Below the pieces are notes generated by a model that worked only from the letters and a program-made list of their open reading frames with translations, did no database searches and was not told the origin of the DNA. A DNA stretch of 64,000 nt, from contig NZ_CP039371.1 in NCBI RefSeq assembly GCF_005080685.1, positions 1,798,001 through 1,862,000 of the forward strand. Reading direction: 5' to 3'. Made by a program: the position numbers and the translations under genes. Positions 16,889-26,694 of the stretch are shown here, in pieces; position 1 is the first letter of the stretch, and the number at the start of each line of letters is the position of its first letter. Source of the stretch: Pseudomonas putida. GTDB lineage: Bacteria; Pseudomonadota; Gammaproteobacteria; Pseudomonadales; Pseudomonadaceae.

Positions 16889-19800
16889 CCACAGACCTCG
16901 ACATCGCTCAGGCCGTTGCCTTGGCGACGCACCTGGATCTGCACCGGGATCCGCTCGTGCATTTCCTGTACGTGGGAAATCACCGCGACCTTGCGACCTT
17001 GCGCCTGCAGGCCGTCGAGCGCGTCCATGGCCAACTGCAGCGATTCGGGGTCGAGGCTGCCGAAGCCTTCGTCGATGAACAACGATTCGATGCGCAGGGT
17101 GCTCGAGGCCATCGACGCCAGGCCCAGGGCCAGGGCGAGCGAGACCAGGAAGGTTTCGCCTCCCGACAGCGAATGCACCGAGCGCAGCTCGTCGCCCATC
17201 TCGGTGTCCAGCACCAGCAGGCCGAGGGCGCTGCCGCCGCGCTTGAGGCGGTAGCGGCGGGCCAGTTGGCGCAGTTGGCTGTTGGCGTGGTGCAGCAGCA
17301 GGTCGAGGTTGTAGCCCTGGGCGATCTTGCGGAATACATCGCCGGAGGCCGAGCCGATCAGCGCATTGAGCCGCGCCCAGCGCTGCCATTGCTGGTAGGC
17401 CTGGTCGATTTCACCGGCAAGGGCCTGGTGCGCCTGCTGCCGGCGCTGGTCGTCGGCCTGCTGTGCACGCAGCTCGGCGCATTGCTGTTCGTGGCTGGCC
17501 AGGCGCTCGCGTAGCTCGTCCAGGGCTTGCTGGAGCTCCTCGGCCGAAGCGTGCACGGTCATCTGCGCGGCATGCTGTTGCAGGCGCTGGTCGCGTTCCT
17601 GCAATAGCACTCGGCCTTGCTCGGTAGCCTTTTCCGCCGCTTGCAACTGCTGGCGCAGTGCGCTCGCCTGGGCGTCATCCATGGCCAGCAGGCGATCCAG
17701 GCCGGCGTCGTCCAGTTCGGGGTGCTCTGCGCGCCACCGCGCGATGTCGCCCTGCAGTTGCTGGTGCTCTTGCTCCAGCGCCTGTTGACGTTGCAGCTCG
17801 GCCTTGAGTTCGCTGGCCAGTTGCACGCCCTGGGTGCGCAGCGCTTGCAGACGCTCGGTGGTATCGGCATCGAGCGCTCGGGCCTGCTCGAGGGTTGCGT
17901 CCATGTGCTGTTGCCAGGCTTCGGCGCTGGTGTGTTCGCCGAGCAGTTCGGCAAGCGCGGCCTGGGCCTGCTGGCGCTGCTGGTCGAGCGTGGCGAGTTT
18001 TTCCTGCAACTGCTGTTGCTGTTGCAGCCGTGCCTGCTGCTGATCGTGCAGCTTGTCCAGTTGGGCCTGGCGCGCTTGCTGCTCTTGCTGTTCGTCCTGG
18101 CGCTGTTCCATCTGTTGCAGGCGTTGGGCGATCTGTTGGTCGAGGGCGAGGAAGGCGTTGGCCGGGTCGTCGCTCAAGGTCTTGAGCACCTCTGCCGGGA
18201 GCACGCTGGCCAGGTCGTCCAGGCCTTGCTGCAACTGCTGTTCGTCGTTGGCCAGGGCCTGATGCTGCTGCTCGAGGTGGCGCTGCGCCTGTTGTTGAGC
18301 CTGCTCGAGGGCCTGCAGTTGCTGGTTGAGGCGTGCGGCGTCCTTTTGCAGGGTGAGCAGCGCAGCCTGGCGCTTCTCGTCCTGGCCGATCTGTTCGTCC
18401 AGGCGCTGCAACTGAGCGGCCAGCCAGCGGCTGCGGGCCTGGTCGTCCTGCGGCGCCAGGGCTGGCCACAGGCTGTGCGCCTGCACCTGCGCCACCTGGG
18501 CCTGCAACTGCTCGGCCAACTGCTGCTGTTGTTGCTGGTTGTCCTTGAGCTGGGCGTTGACCACGCCCAATTGGGTACGCAGCTCGACCAGCTTGCCGTT
18601 GAGTGTCTCGACCTGCTGCTGCGCTGCCGCTTCCTCGGCCTGGTCATGGCGGCCGAGGCTCTGCAACAGGGCCTCGGGCTGATGGAACGGATGTTCGGCG
18701 CTGCCGCACACCGGGCATGGCTCGCCGTCGCGCAGTTGGCCACGCAGTTCCTCGACGCTGGTGTTGCGGGCCAGACGCTGGCGCTCGAGCAACTGGCGGG
18801 TGAGGTTCAGGGCCTGCTCGGCGGCTTCCAGCTCGGCCTTGGCCGCAGTGCCTTCACCGATCAATTGCTGGCGTTGCTGCATGGCGTGCTGCTGGCGCAA
18901 CTGTTGGGCGTCGAGGAGCTGGCGCAGCTCCATTTCCCGGCCATGCAGGCGCGACAGTTCCTCGACGGCGCGCTGCTGCTTGCGGTTGTCCTGGAGCATG
19001 CCGCCGAGCAGGTCGATCTGCTCGGCCAGGGCCTGGGGTTCGGCCTTGGCTTCGCGGAACAACAGCTCGAAGGCATCGCGCTCGGCTTGCAGCTGGGCAT
19101 TGGCCTGGCTGGCCTGGGCTTGCAGGCCGGGCAGCTCTTCACGGCCCTTGGCCAGGCGCCCGCCGATCAGCATCACCTGCTTGAGTTGCGGCAGATACGC
19201 CTGCCAGGCACTGGCCAGCGTCGCCAGGTGCTCGCTGTTGGCCAGGGCTGCGTCGATCCGCGCCAGTTGTTGTTGGCTGCGCTGCTGGTGTTCCTCCAGC
19301 TGTTGCAACTGCTGCTGAGCTTCGGCGACTTGCTGTTCGGCCTCCTGGGCGCTGCTGCGTTGCGCCGCCAGTTCCTGGTCGAGGCGGGTGAGGTTGTCCT
19401 GGCCGGCGAACGCCTGGCGCAGGCGTGGGGCGTTCTCGGCCTGCTGGGCCTGGCTGTGGGCCAGAGCCTGGCGAGCGTGTTCCAGGGCCTGCTCGAGGTC
19501 GGCGGTCTGGCGGTGCAGTTCGGTCTGCTGGCGTTGCTGCTCGTCGATGCGGGCCAGCAGCGGCGCCAGTTGCGCGCCCAGGGTCTGCTGACGGTGGAAC
19601 TGGTGGCGCTGCGGTGCCAGGCGCTCCAGGCGCTGCACATCGAGGCGTTGCTCGGCCAATTGCTGCAGGTGCTGTTCGGCAGCCTGCAGCGCCGCGCCCG
19701 CTTCGGCGTGCTGGGCCTGCAGCTGCTGTTGTTCGTTGAGCCAGTTACGCTGTTGTTCCAGCAGGCGCTCGCCGGCCTGGTCGGCCTTGAGTTGCTGCTG

Positions 19801-20529
19801 CGCCTGTTCGAGGCGTTGGTCCAGCTCGACGCGTGCCTCTTCGGCCACTGGCAGCAGGTGGCTGGCGCGGTCCTTGAGCGCGCTGTGCGCTTCGCCGGTT
19901 TCGCGTGCCTTGCTGAAGGCGCGTTGGCCCAGGCGAGTGTAGATGGCGGTGTTGGTGAGCTTTTCCAGCAGCTCGCTGCGTTCCTTGTCGTCGGCCTTGA
20001 GGAAGGCGCCGAATTCGCTCTGGGCCAGCATCACCGCCCGGGTGAACTGCTCGAAATTCAGCCCCAGGCGGGCCTCGACCAACTGCTTGTACTCGTTCTT
20101 GCCGCTGGCCAGCACCTGGTCGCTGTCCAGGTCGTAAAAGCTCTGGCGACTGTGTTGCAGCTTGCCGTTGGCCTTGTCGCGGGCGCGGTTGGCTTCCCAG
20201 CGAGCGCGGTAGCGGCGCCCGTCGATGCCGACGAAGTCGACCTCGGCAAAGCCGCTGCCGGTGCCCCGGCGCAGCAGGTTGCGCGGGTCGGAAGTGGGGA
20301 TATCGCCGTCGGCGTCCGGCACCTTGGCCTCGCGGCCAATGTCGTTGAGCCGCGGCACGCTGCCGAACAGCGCCAGGCAAAGGGCGTCGAGCAGGGTGCT
20401 CTTGCCGGCGCCGGTAGGCCCGGTGATGGCGAACAGGCCGGCGCTGGCCAGGGGCTCGGCGGTGAAATCGATATCGATCGGGCCCGCCAGCGAGGCCAGG
20501 TTCTTCAGGCGAATGGCGAGAATCTTCAT
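16885..20529 (-). CDS. sbcC: SbcC exonuclease subunit (Rad50-like ATPase)
   Basis: A 1,214-residue SMC-like ATPase that works with SbcD to cut hairpins and DNA ends. Visible parts are the Walker A GPTGAGKSTLL at residues 37-47, a glutamine-rich coiled coil on both sides, and the zinc hook CPVC near residue 604. The C-terminal signature LSGGETFLVSLALALG and Walker B LFIDEGFGSLDP complete the ATPase. The start overlaps the sbcD stop (ATGA) and the stop overlaps the GST start. Its large palindrome substrates are notable, since long palindromic repeats flank this operon. Confidence 0.96.
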   Translation of the reverse strand: MKILAIRLKNLASLAGPIDIDFTAEPLASAGLFAITGPTGAGKSTLLDALCLALFGSVPRLNDIGREAKVPDADGDIPTSDPRNLLRRGTGSGFAEVDFVGIDGRRYRARWEANRARDKANGKLQHSRQSFYDLDSDQVLASGKNEYKQLVEARLGLNFEQFTRAVMLAQSEFGAFLKADDKERSELLEKLTNTAIYTRLGQRAFSKARETGEAHSALKDRASHLLPVAEEARVELDQRLEQAQQQLKADQAGERLLEQQRNWLNEQQQLQAQHAEAGAALQAAEQHLQQLAEQRLDVQRLERLAPQRHQFHRQQTLGAQLAPLLARIDEQQRQQTELHRQTADLEQALEHARQALAHSQAQQAENAPRLRQAFAGQDNLTRLDQELAAQRSSAQEAEQQVAEAQQQLQQLEEHQQRSQQQLARIDAALANSEHLATLASAWQAYLPQLKQVMLIGGRLAKGREELPGLQAQASQANAQLQAERDAFELLFREAKAEPQALAEQIDLLGGMLQDNRKQQRAVEELSRLHGREMELRQLLDAQQLRQQHAMQQRQQLIGEGTAAKAELEAAEQALNLTRQLLERQRLARNTSVEELRGQLRDGEPCPVCGSAEHPFHQPEALLQSLGRHDQAEEAAAQQQVETLNGKLVELRTQLGVVNAQLKDNQQQQQQLAEQLQAQVAQVQAHSLWPALAPQDDQARSRWLAAQLQRLDEQIGQDEKRQAALLTLQKDAARLNQQLQALEQAQQQAQRHLEQQHQALANDEQQLQQGLDDLASVLPAEVLKTLSDDPANAFLALDQQIAQRLQQMEQRQDEQQEQQARQAQLDKLHDQQQARLQQQQQLQEKLATLDQQRQQAQAALAELLGEHTSAEAWQQHMDATLEQARALDADTTERLQALRTQGVQLASELKAELQRQQALEQEHQQLQGDIARWRAEHPELDDAGLDRLLAMDDAQASALRQQLQAAEKATEQGRVLLQERDQRLQQHAAQMTVHASAEELQQALDELRERLASHEQQCAELRAQQADDQRRQQAHQALAGEIDQAYQQWQRWARLNALIGSASGDVFRKIAQGYNLDLLLHHANSQLRQLARRYRLKRGGSALGLLVLDTEMGDELRSVHSLSGGETFLVSLALALGLASMASSTLRIESLFIDEGFGSLDPESLQLAMDALDGLQAQGRKVAVISHVQEMHERIPVQIQVRRQGNGLSDVEVCG

Positions 20530-21764
20530 GGCTGCTCCTCTTCCAGCTGTACGTCCTGCAACAACAGGGCGAAGTCGGCCAGCACCTGCTCGTCCACGGG
20601 GTTGCCGTAGGCCTGTTCCCAGGCGCGGCTGAACAGGTCCTGCGGCGTCATCTGCGACAGTTCGACGAAAGCCAGGTCGTCGTCTTCCTGGTTGCCGCGA
20701 CCGAGGTATTCGGCGCTGATGCGGATCAGGCGCACGGCCTTGCCGTGCAAGGCGCTCTCGATCTGCTGGCGCAGGTCGGGCTGCGGCTCGTCCAGCTGCA
20801 CGCGGACCTCCAGCCAGGGCTGGCGGTTGGGGTCTTCGAGCAGGTCGATCACCGGCAGTTCGGCGAGTTGCACGAGTAGTTCACCCAGCGGCGCCGGGCC
20901 GATGCGCTGCAAGGCCACGGCGCGTGGCACTGGGCGCGGTTCGACGCTGACCAGCTCGGCACCGTCGAGCTCGATCTCCAGCACCTGGTGCGGGTAGTTG
21001 ATCTCGGCGAACGACAGCGGGATCGGCGAGCCGCTGTAGCGGATGCGGTTTTCCCGGTTGACCTTCTGCGGCTTGTGCAGGTGGCCGAGGGCGACATAGC
21101 TGATGGCCTTGTCGAACAGCTTGGCCGGCAGGGCCTCGGCGTTACCGATGATCAGGCTGCGCTCGGAGTCTTCGGACACCGAGCCGCCGGCCATGTGCGC
21201 GTGGCTGATGGCGATCAGCGCCTGGCCCTTCTTGCGCTTGGTCTGCGCAGCGGCGATCAGTTGCTGGTGGACCTGGGCGATGCCTTGCAGGTAGTCGTCG
21301 CCCAGCTGCGGGCCGGTGACCTCGGCCGGGCGCAGGAACGGCAGGGCCAGGCACCAAGCCTCGACCTTGCCGCGTGCGTTGCTCAGCGGAATCAACAAAC
21401 GCTCGGCGTCCAGCTGGCCTTCGTCGAGCCAGTGCACCCGGCCCAGGGCGTGGGTACGCAGGCGACGCATCAGTGCGGCGGGCAGCTCGATGCGTGAACC
21501 GGAGTCGTGGTTGCCGGCGATCATCACGATATCGAGCTTGGGCTGTTGTTCGTGGGCCTGGACGATGAAGTCGTAGAGGCGCTCCTGGGCTTTGACCGGA
21601 GGGTTGACCGTGTCGAAGATGTCGCCGGCGATCAGCAGCGCGTCGGGCTGGCGCAGGCGCAGTTGGCCCAGCAGCCAGTCGAGGAAGCAAGCATGTTCGA
21701 AATCGCGTTCCTGGCCGTGCAGGCTTTGGCCCAGGTGCCAGTCGGAGGTATGAAACAGACGCAT
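20526..21764 (-). CDS. sbcD: SbcD nuclease subunit (Mre11-like)
   Basis: A 412-residue metallo-nuclease with the phosphoesterase motifs TSDWHLGQ near the start, AGDIFDT, AGNHDSGSR and ISHAHMAGG. It forms the nuclease half of the SbcCD complex. The ATG at 21764 (MRLFHTSDWH) is the family start; the same frame continues upstream 138 codons into the repeat block and that part is rejected. First gene of the sbcD-sbcC-GST operon. Confidence 0.96.
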   Translation of the reverse strand: MRLFHTSDWHLGQSLHGQERDFEHACFLDWLLGQLRLRQPDALLIAGDIFDTVNPPVKAQERLYDFIVQAHEQQPKLDIVMIAGNHDSGSRIELPAALMRRLRTHALGRVHWLDEGQLDAERLLIPLSNARGKVEAWCLALPFLRPAEVTGPQLGDDYLQGIAQVHQQLIAAAQTKRKKGQALIAISHAHMAGGSVSEDSERSLIIGNAEALPAKLFDKAISYVALGHLHKPQKVNRENRIRYSGSPIPLSFAEINYPHQVLEIELDGAELVSVEPRPVPRAVALQRIGPAPLGELLVQLAELPVIDLLEDPNRQPWLEVRVQLDEPQPDLRQQIESALHGKAVRLIRISAEYLGRGNQEDDDLAFVELSQMTPQDLFSRAWEQAYGNPVDEQVLADFALLLQDVQLEEEQP

Positions 21765-21863
21765 GGATGACCTGTTGGTATCGATTCGGGCAAGCGGGGG
21801 CTTGGTTTGGAAGATGGGCTTTGCGGATGGCGGGTATGGTAACCCAGATGGGTTGGGTTGAGA

Positions 21864-22272
21864 GTTGCGGTGCGGCGGAAATCGAGCGGCGCCCGTGCGA
21901 AGCGTACGCTGAAGAGGTGCGGTGCCGCATACATCGAGCGCCGCCCGCGCGGCGCATCGCGACGCGTGCGCTGGGGAGTTGCAGTGCCGCATAAATCGAG
22001 CGCCGCCCGCGCGGCGCATCGCGACGCAAGGCCGCTCCCACATTTGTTGCAACGTGCCACTGTCTGTCAGGCCATGGTTGTCCGCCTTTGGCGGCACCAC
22101 GGAATATCGGGGTGCGCCCTGCGCCAGCACAAATATCGCGCCGGGCCCGCCAGGCTGAAACCATGGCCTACCAGCCATGATTGGCCCGAAACAGATGTGG
22201 GAGCGGCCTTGCGTCGCGATGCGCCGCGCGGGCGGCGCTCGAAATCAACGGCGCTGCACCCCTCAAGCGCAC
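21864..22272. repeat. 308-bp palindromic element copy C with a partial unit upstream
   Basis: The full element spans 21966-22272 (307 bp), with a conserved loop and REP-like inner arms as in copies A and B. The outer right arm (AAATCAACGGCGCTGCACCC) has drifted from its left partner, unlike copies A and B. Between 21864 and 21965 there are partial units with a diverged core (ATCGAGCGGCGCCCGTGC) and an intact ATCGAGCGCC core. The block lies after batD and before sbcD, both on the minus strand; any sbcD promoter would have to lie at about 21765-21865. Confidence 0.82.
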
Positions 22273-22280
22273 CCCCTCAT

Positions 22281-23903
22281 TCACTTCGGATACAGCGGCG
22301 GCAGGCTGCCGTTTTCCCCAGCAGGCACCACCACCTGCTCAGCCGGGGGAATCGTGCCGATGGCGCGCCACAATTCCTCACCCTGCCAGTACTGGCCACT
22401 TTCGCTGTACAACGCGCCGTTCAGGCCATCCAGCGCATCCGACAACGGCACGAAGCGCGCCGCCATCTCGGCCAGGGTTTCCGGTTGCTGGCGAGCCCAG
22501 GCGTCCAGGGCCTGGCGGGTGGCCTGGGGGTCGTTGGCCAGGCACGCGCGCTTGAGATCGTCGAGCAGCGTGCGTGGGCTCGGCCCGTTTTGCGCGGCAC
22601 GTAGCACCGCCGGCTGCGAGCGCGCCCGCCACCAGAGGGCGAAGCCCAGCAGCGTGGTCAGGGCGAACACCAGCGTGGCCAACTGCCAAGGCCAGAGCAG
22701 GGTACTGCCGGTGCTGGCGTCGCCCACCGGGGTCTCGGCGCTCAGCGCCGGGTTGTCCTGCACGTTCAGGGTTCGGGCCGGCAGGCTGCTGTGCTCCAGG
22801 TGATCCTCGCGGGTGTTCCACCAGGTCACTTCCAACGCGGGCAGGGCCAGTTCGCCGCTGTGGGTGGGTACCAGCGCCTCGCGCTCTTCGCGGTTGGCGG
22901 TCATGCCGCGTTCGTTGATGTCGTTGCGCAGCAGCGGTTGGTCGGGGTAGCGGCGCAGGCCGTTGATTTCGGTGGCCGGCAGCGGGGGCAACTGGGTGCT
23001 GGACAGGCCTTCGGCGCGCAGGGTGATGCTGCGGGTCAGCGAATCGCCGATCTGCGTGGCCTGGCTGGCAGGGTCGGGGTTCCAGTGTTCTTCCAGGCTC
23101 AGGCTGCGCGCTGGCAGCCAAGGTGTGTCAGCCGGCCAGGCCGCAGGGATCGGACGCACGGCGATGCGCAGCGGCAGCGAGCTGACTTGCACCTGGCGGC
23201 CTGTGCGGGCACTGGCGGCTTGCGGCGCCCCGTCGGCGGCGGTTGCGGTGAAGGTCAGCGGCGGTATTTCCAGGGTGCCGCTCTGCTGCGGGTAGACCAC
23301 GTAGCGTGTCTCGATCACCCCATGGCGCACGCCGTTGATGTCTTTTTCATAGGTGCGCGACTCGCCCAAGGGCTCGACCTTGGCGTTGTCCAGCTGCAGC
23401 GGGCTGAGGCTGCTATCGTCATACAGCGACACCGAATGGTAGATGCGCAGGGTCAGTACGACCTGGGCCTGGACGTAGACCTGCTCGTTGTCCACGGTCG
23501 CTTCGACGAACACTTGCCTGGCGCTGTCCGGGCGGCTGGCGTCGGCTTGCAGCACCTGCAGGTCGATCGGTTGGCTGTGCGACTGGCCCAACTGCAGTTC
23601 GGGAATGCGCAGGCTGCCGCTGTGACGGGGCAGCAGGGTGATGATCCAGCGGGTGCTGGCGCGGGTCTCGCCGTCGAGGGTGTGCAGGCTGTTGAGCTGG
23701 CGCGTGCCGCGCACCTCGAAGTCGCCTTCCAGGGCACGCAGGTCGGGCTTGCCGAACTGGGTCACGTCCTGGCTTTCGAGGGTCAGCTCGAAGGTTTCGC
23801 CAGCTTCCAGGCGGTTGCGGTCGACACTGGCCTGCAGGCTCGGTGCGGCCTGGGCCATCACGCTGCACAGCAGGCTGAAAAGAAAGACGCCGAAGCGACT
23901 CAT
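22281..23903 (-). CDS. batD: BatD-like oxygen-tolerance membrane protein
   Basis: A 540-residue protein with a signal peptide (FGVFLFSLLCSVMAQAAP), a long periplasmic region made of beta-rich BatD modules (for example SVDRNRLEAGETFELTL near the start), and a transmembrane helix at about residues 400-425 (LATLVFALTTLLGFALWW). The C-terminal cytoplasmic tail is helical. It is the last gene of the moxR-bat operon and overlaps batBC by four bases (ATGA). The family is linked to aerotolerance and envelope stress in other bacteria; the exact role is unknown. Confidence 0.85.
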   Translation of the reverse strand: MSRFGVFLFSLLCSVMAQAAPSLQASVDRNRLEAGETFELTLESQDVTQFGKPDLRALEGDFEVRGTRQLNSLHTLDGETRASTRWIITLLPRHSGSLRIPELQLGQSHSQPIDLQVLQADASRPDSARQVFVEATVDNEQVYVQAQVVLTLRIYHSVSLYDDSSLSPLQLDNAKVEPLGESRTYEKDINGVRHGVIETRYVVYPQQSGTLEIPPLTFTATAADGAPQAASARTGRQVQVSSLPLRIAVRPIPAAWPADTPWLPARSLSLEEHWNPDPASQATQIGDSLTRSITLRAEGLSSTQLPPLPATEINGLRRYPDQPLLRNDINERGMTANREEREALVPTHSGELALPALEVTWWNTREDHLEHSSLPARTLNVQDNPALSAETPVGDASTGSTLLWPWQLATLVFALTTLLGFALWWRARSQPAVLRAAQNGPSPRTLLDDLKRACLANDPQATRQALDAWARQQPETLAEMAARFVPLSDALDGLNGALYSESGQYWQGEELWRAIGTIPPAEQVVVPAGENGSLPPLYPK

Positions 23904-25621
23904 CGTGGATTTTCCTGATGCAATTGCTGTTCATACCAGAATTTGCGCCGCAGCAGCTCCGCCGGATTGTCGGGGATCTCCCGCAGCCATTGTTCCAGCG
24001 CCTGACGCTGTTCGGCGTCGAGGCTGGCGGAAGCTGGGCGTTGCGGTGGCTGGGTAATGCCGTCGTCGTCGCCACCTGGGTTGCCGCCGGGCGCGGCCTG
24101 GCTGTTGCCGCTGCTTTCGCCTGGCTCCTGCGCCGCAGCCTGCTTGTCGCTGCCGGGCGTGCCTTGGGCGGGGTTGCTGGCCGAGCTGCTGTTGCCTTCG
24201 GTATCGCTGCCTGGGCTGCCCTGGGCGTCGCTGCTGGCGGGTTGCTGTTCGGCCTGGCCTTCGCGCTGCTGCAGAAGTTGCTGCACCAGCGCCTGATTGT
24301 CCAGCGCCGGTTGCAGGTCGGGCTGACGTTCCAGGGCCTGTTCGTAGGCGTCGAGCGCGGCTTCCAGCTCGCCGCTGCGGGCCAGGGCATTGCCCCGATT
24401 GTAGTGCGCCGCGGCGCTGTTGCTCTGGGCGAATGCCTGTGCCGCGCCGGCATAGTCGCCAGCCTGGTACAGCGCCATGCCGCGCCACAGCGGGTTGCGG
24501 AAATGCTCGGCCGCGTCTGCCGGACGTTGTTGTTCCAGCAGGCGCTGGCCTTGTTGGTCGGGACGCAACCACAGGTCATCGAAGTCCATGGCCTGGCCAG
24601 GTTGCGGCAGGGCCAGCAGCAGTGGCAGGCAGAACAGCCAGCCGCGACGCCCGGCGCAGGCCGCCAGCAACAGCAGCGGCAACAGCAGCCAATAGCCCTG
24701 GTCGGCCCAGCGATCGAGCTGCAGGTTCTGCCCGTCGCTGCGCAGGCTGTGATGGGTATCGAACAGGCCCAGCCCGCGCAGGTCGAGGTCGTCGATGCGG
24801 GCATGGCGGTAGCGCCCGCCGGTGCCGGTGATGAAGGCCTTGAGGCCAGCGCTGTCCAGGCGTGGCACGAGGATGCCACCCTGGTCGTCCTTGAGGTACT
24901 CGCCATTGGCCTGGCGCACCGGCGCGCCTTCGCGGCTGCCGATACCCAGCATCAGCAGGCTCGGCCCCTGGCGGCCCAGGGCTTTGACGATGCCTTGGCG
25001 CTCATCGGCGCCAAGTGACGAGCCCACCAATAGCAGGCGCCCTTGGCCCAGGCCGCTCTGGGCCAGCAGGGCCAGGCCTTTCTGTACGGCCAGGTCGGCG
25101 CGCTGGCCGGGTTGCGGCATGATCGACGGGTCGATGGCCTCGAGCAGGTTGCGTGTGGTGCCGAGGTCGTCGGACAGCGGCACCAGGGTGTGGGCGGACC
25201 CGGCGTAGACGATCAAGGCGGTCTGGCTGTCGCGGCGGTGCTCGAGCAGATCGAGAATCTTGCGCCGCGCCTGTTCCAGGCGGTTGGGCGTGGCGTCTTC
25301 GGCGAGCATCTGCGGGGTCAGTTCGAGCAGGATCACCAGTGGGTCTGCCGGGCGCTGGCGGGTTTCTTCCAGGCGCTGCCAGCTCGGCCCGAGCAGGGCC
25401 AGCACCACCAGCAGCCAGGCCAGCCCCAGGGCGACCCACGGCAGCTTGCTGTTGCTGCCACTGCCACCGCCGAGCAATACCGGATGGAACGCCGCCGGCA
25501 GGATCATCTGCCAGCGCCCGGCGCGCTTGCGCCGGTGCCACAGCTTGAACAGCAGCCAGCCGAGCAGCGGTATCAGCAGCAACCACAGCGGGCGTAGCCA
25601 TTGCGGCCAGAGTTCGATCAT
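23900..25621 (-). CDS. Fused BatB-BatC: VWA domain plus TPR and low-complexity tail
   Basis: A 573-residue protein. Two helices at the N-terminus (about 12-25 and 62-79) are followed by a von Willebrand A domain. After a third and fourth helix (about 325-350) come TPR repeats (about 370-455, RGMALYQAGDYAGAAQAFAQ and the following unit). A Ser/Gly/Gln-rich low-complexity segment precedes a conserved C-terminal helix (AEQRQALEQWLREIPDNP). The usual VWA metal site D-x-S-x-S is replaced by ELTPQ at residues 100-104, so metal-dependent ligand binding may be lost. The start was chosen at MIELWPQWL (25621), which overlaps the batA stop; the frame continues upstream inside batA. Confidence 0.85.
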   Translation of the reverse strand: MIELWPQWLRPLWLLLIPLLGWLLFKLWHRRKRAGRWQMILPAAFHPVLLGGGSGSNSKLPWVALGLAWLLVVLALLGPSWQRLEETRQRPADPLVILLELTPQMLAEDATPNRLEQARRKILDLLEHRRDSQTALIVYAGSAHTLVPLSDDLGTTRNLLEAIDPSIMPQPGQRADLAVQKGLALLAQSGLGQGRLLLVGSSLGADERQGIVKALGRQGPSLLMLGIGSREGAPVRQANGEYLKDDQGGILVPRLDSAGLKAFITGTGGRYRHARIDDLDLRGLGLFDTHHSLRSDGQNLQLDRWADQGYWLLLPLLLLAACAGRRGWLFCLPLLLALPQPGQAMDFDDLWLRPDQQGQRLLEQQRPADAAEHFRNPLWRGMALYQAGDYAGAAQAFAQSNSAAAHYNRGNALARSGELEAALDAYEQALERQPDLQPALDNQALVQQLLQQREGQAEQQPASSDAQGSPGSDTEGNSSSASNPAQGTPGSDKQAAAQEPGESSGNSQAAPGGNPGGDDDGITQPPQRPASASLDAEQRQALEQWLREIPDNPAELLRRKFWYEQQLHQENPR

Positions 25622-26694
25622 CGCCGCCTCCTCAGGCGCAGGCGCTTGAGGCGCTGGCGCCATTCGGGGTGGGGTTGCAGGAAGCGTGGCCGGCGCAGCG
25701 CACGCTGCAGCAGGTTGTCCGGCCACAGCGTGGCCACCACCAGCAGCACGCTGAGCAGCAGTGCCAGGGCCAGCGGCCAGGCATAGAGCTCGCTGGCGGT
25801 GCGCGCCTGGGTCGGTTGCTGGGCCACCGGCTCCAACTGGTCGAGGGTGTCGCCGATGGCGTCCAGTTCGGCGCCGTCGTGGGCGCGGAAGTAGGCACCG
25901 TGGGTCAGTTCGGCGATTTCCTTGAGCGAGGCTTCGTCCAGGTCCAGGCTCGGGTTCAGCCCCAGCAGGCCCGGGGTGCCGCTGGCCTCGGGGTTGGCGC
26001 CGATGCCGATGGTATAGATGCGCACGCCTTCCTGGGCGGCCAGGCGGGCGGCGGTCAACGGGTGGATCTGCCCGCCGTTGTTGGCGCCATCGGTCACCAG
26101 CACCAGTACCCGGCTCTGCGCCGGACGCGCGCGCAAGCGCTTGACCGCAAGGCCAATGGCGTCGCCGATGGCGGTGTTCTTGCCGGCGATGCCGATCTGC
26201 GCCTCGTCGAGGAAGGTGTGCACGGTACGCCGGTCGAAGGTCAGTGGAGCCTGCAGATAGGCCTGGCTGCCGAACAGGATCAGGCCGACCCGGTCGCCTT
26301 CGCGGTCCTGGAGGAAGTCGCCGAGCAGCGCCTTGACCAGGTCGAGGCGGCTGATGTCCTCGCCTTGCCATTGCATGTCGGGGAAGTCCATCGAGCCCGA
26401 CACGTCCACCGCCACCAGCAGGTCGCGGCCGCTGGCGGCGACCGGTACCGGCTCGCCCAGCCACTGTGGGCGTGCGGCAGCGAACAGCAGCAGCAACCAG
26501 ATGACCATGAACGGCAGTTGCTGGCGCAGGGTCGGCAGGTTCAGCCGGGCACGGCGCCCGGCCAGGCCTTCGAGCTCGCGCAGGAAGCCGACCTTGAGCA
26601 CCGGTTCACCGCTGTCGGCGGGCGGCAGCAGCAGGCGTGTCAGCCAGGGCAGCGGCAGCAGCGCCAGAATCCACGGCCAGGCGAACTCAAACAT
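25618..26694 (-). CDS. batA: BatA-like VWA-domain membrane protein
   Basis: A 358-residue protein with membrane helices near residues 6-22 and 60-74, a VWA domain, and a C-terminal helix at about 310-330. The VWA has an intact metal site DVSGS at residues 97-101 and the later TDGANNG. Its basic tail (LKRLRLRRRR) is cytoplasmic. It sits in the middle of the operon, overlapping DUF4381 by eight bases and batBC by four. The intact site here against the altered one in BatB suggests they act as a non-equivalent pair. Confidence 0.87.
   Translation of the reverse strand: MFEFAWPWILALLPLPWLTRLLLPPADSGEPVLKVGFLRELEGLAGRRARLNLPTLRQQLPFMVIWLLLLFAAARPQWLGEPVPVAASGRDLLVAVDVSGSMDFPDMQWQGEDISRLDLVKALLGDFLQDREGDRVGLILFGSQAYLQAPLTFDRRTVHTFLDEAQIGIAGKNTAIGDAIGLAVKRLRARPAQSRVLVLVTDGANNGGQIHPLTAARLAAQEGVRIYTIGIGANPEASGTPGLLGLNPSLDLDEASLKEIAELTHGAYFRAHDGAELDAIGDTLDQLEPVAQQPTQARTASELYAWPLALALLLSVLLVVATLWPDNLLQRALRRPRFLQPHPEWRQRLKRLRLRRRR

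Noticed and set aside
17617..20610. Plus-strand frame of 997 codons opposite sbcC
   Set aside because: Leu/Gln-rich mirror of the sbcC coiled coil; sbcC has all expected motifs on the other strand.
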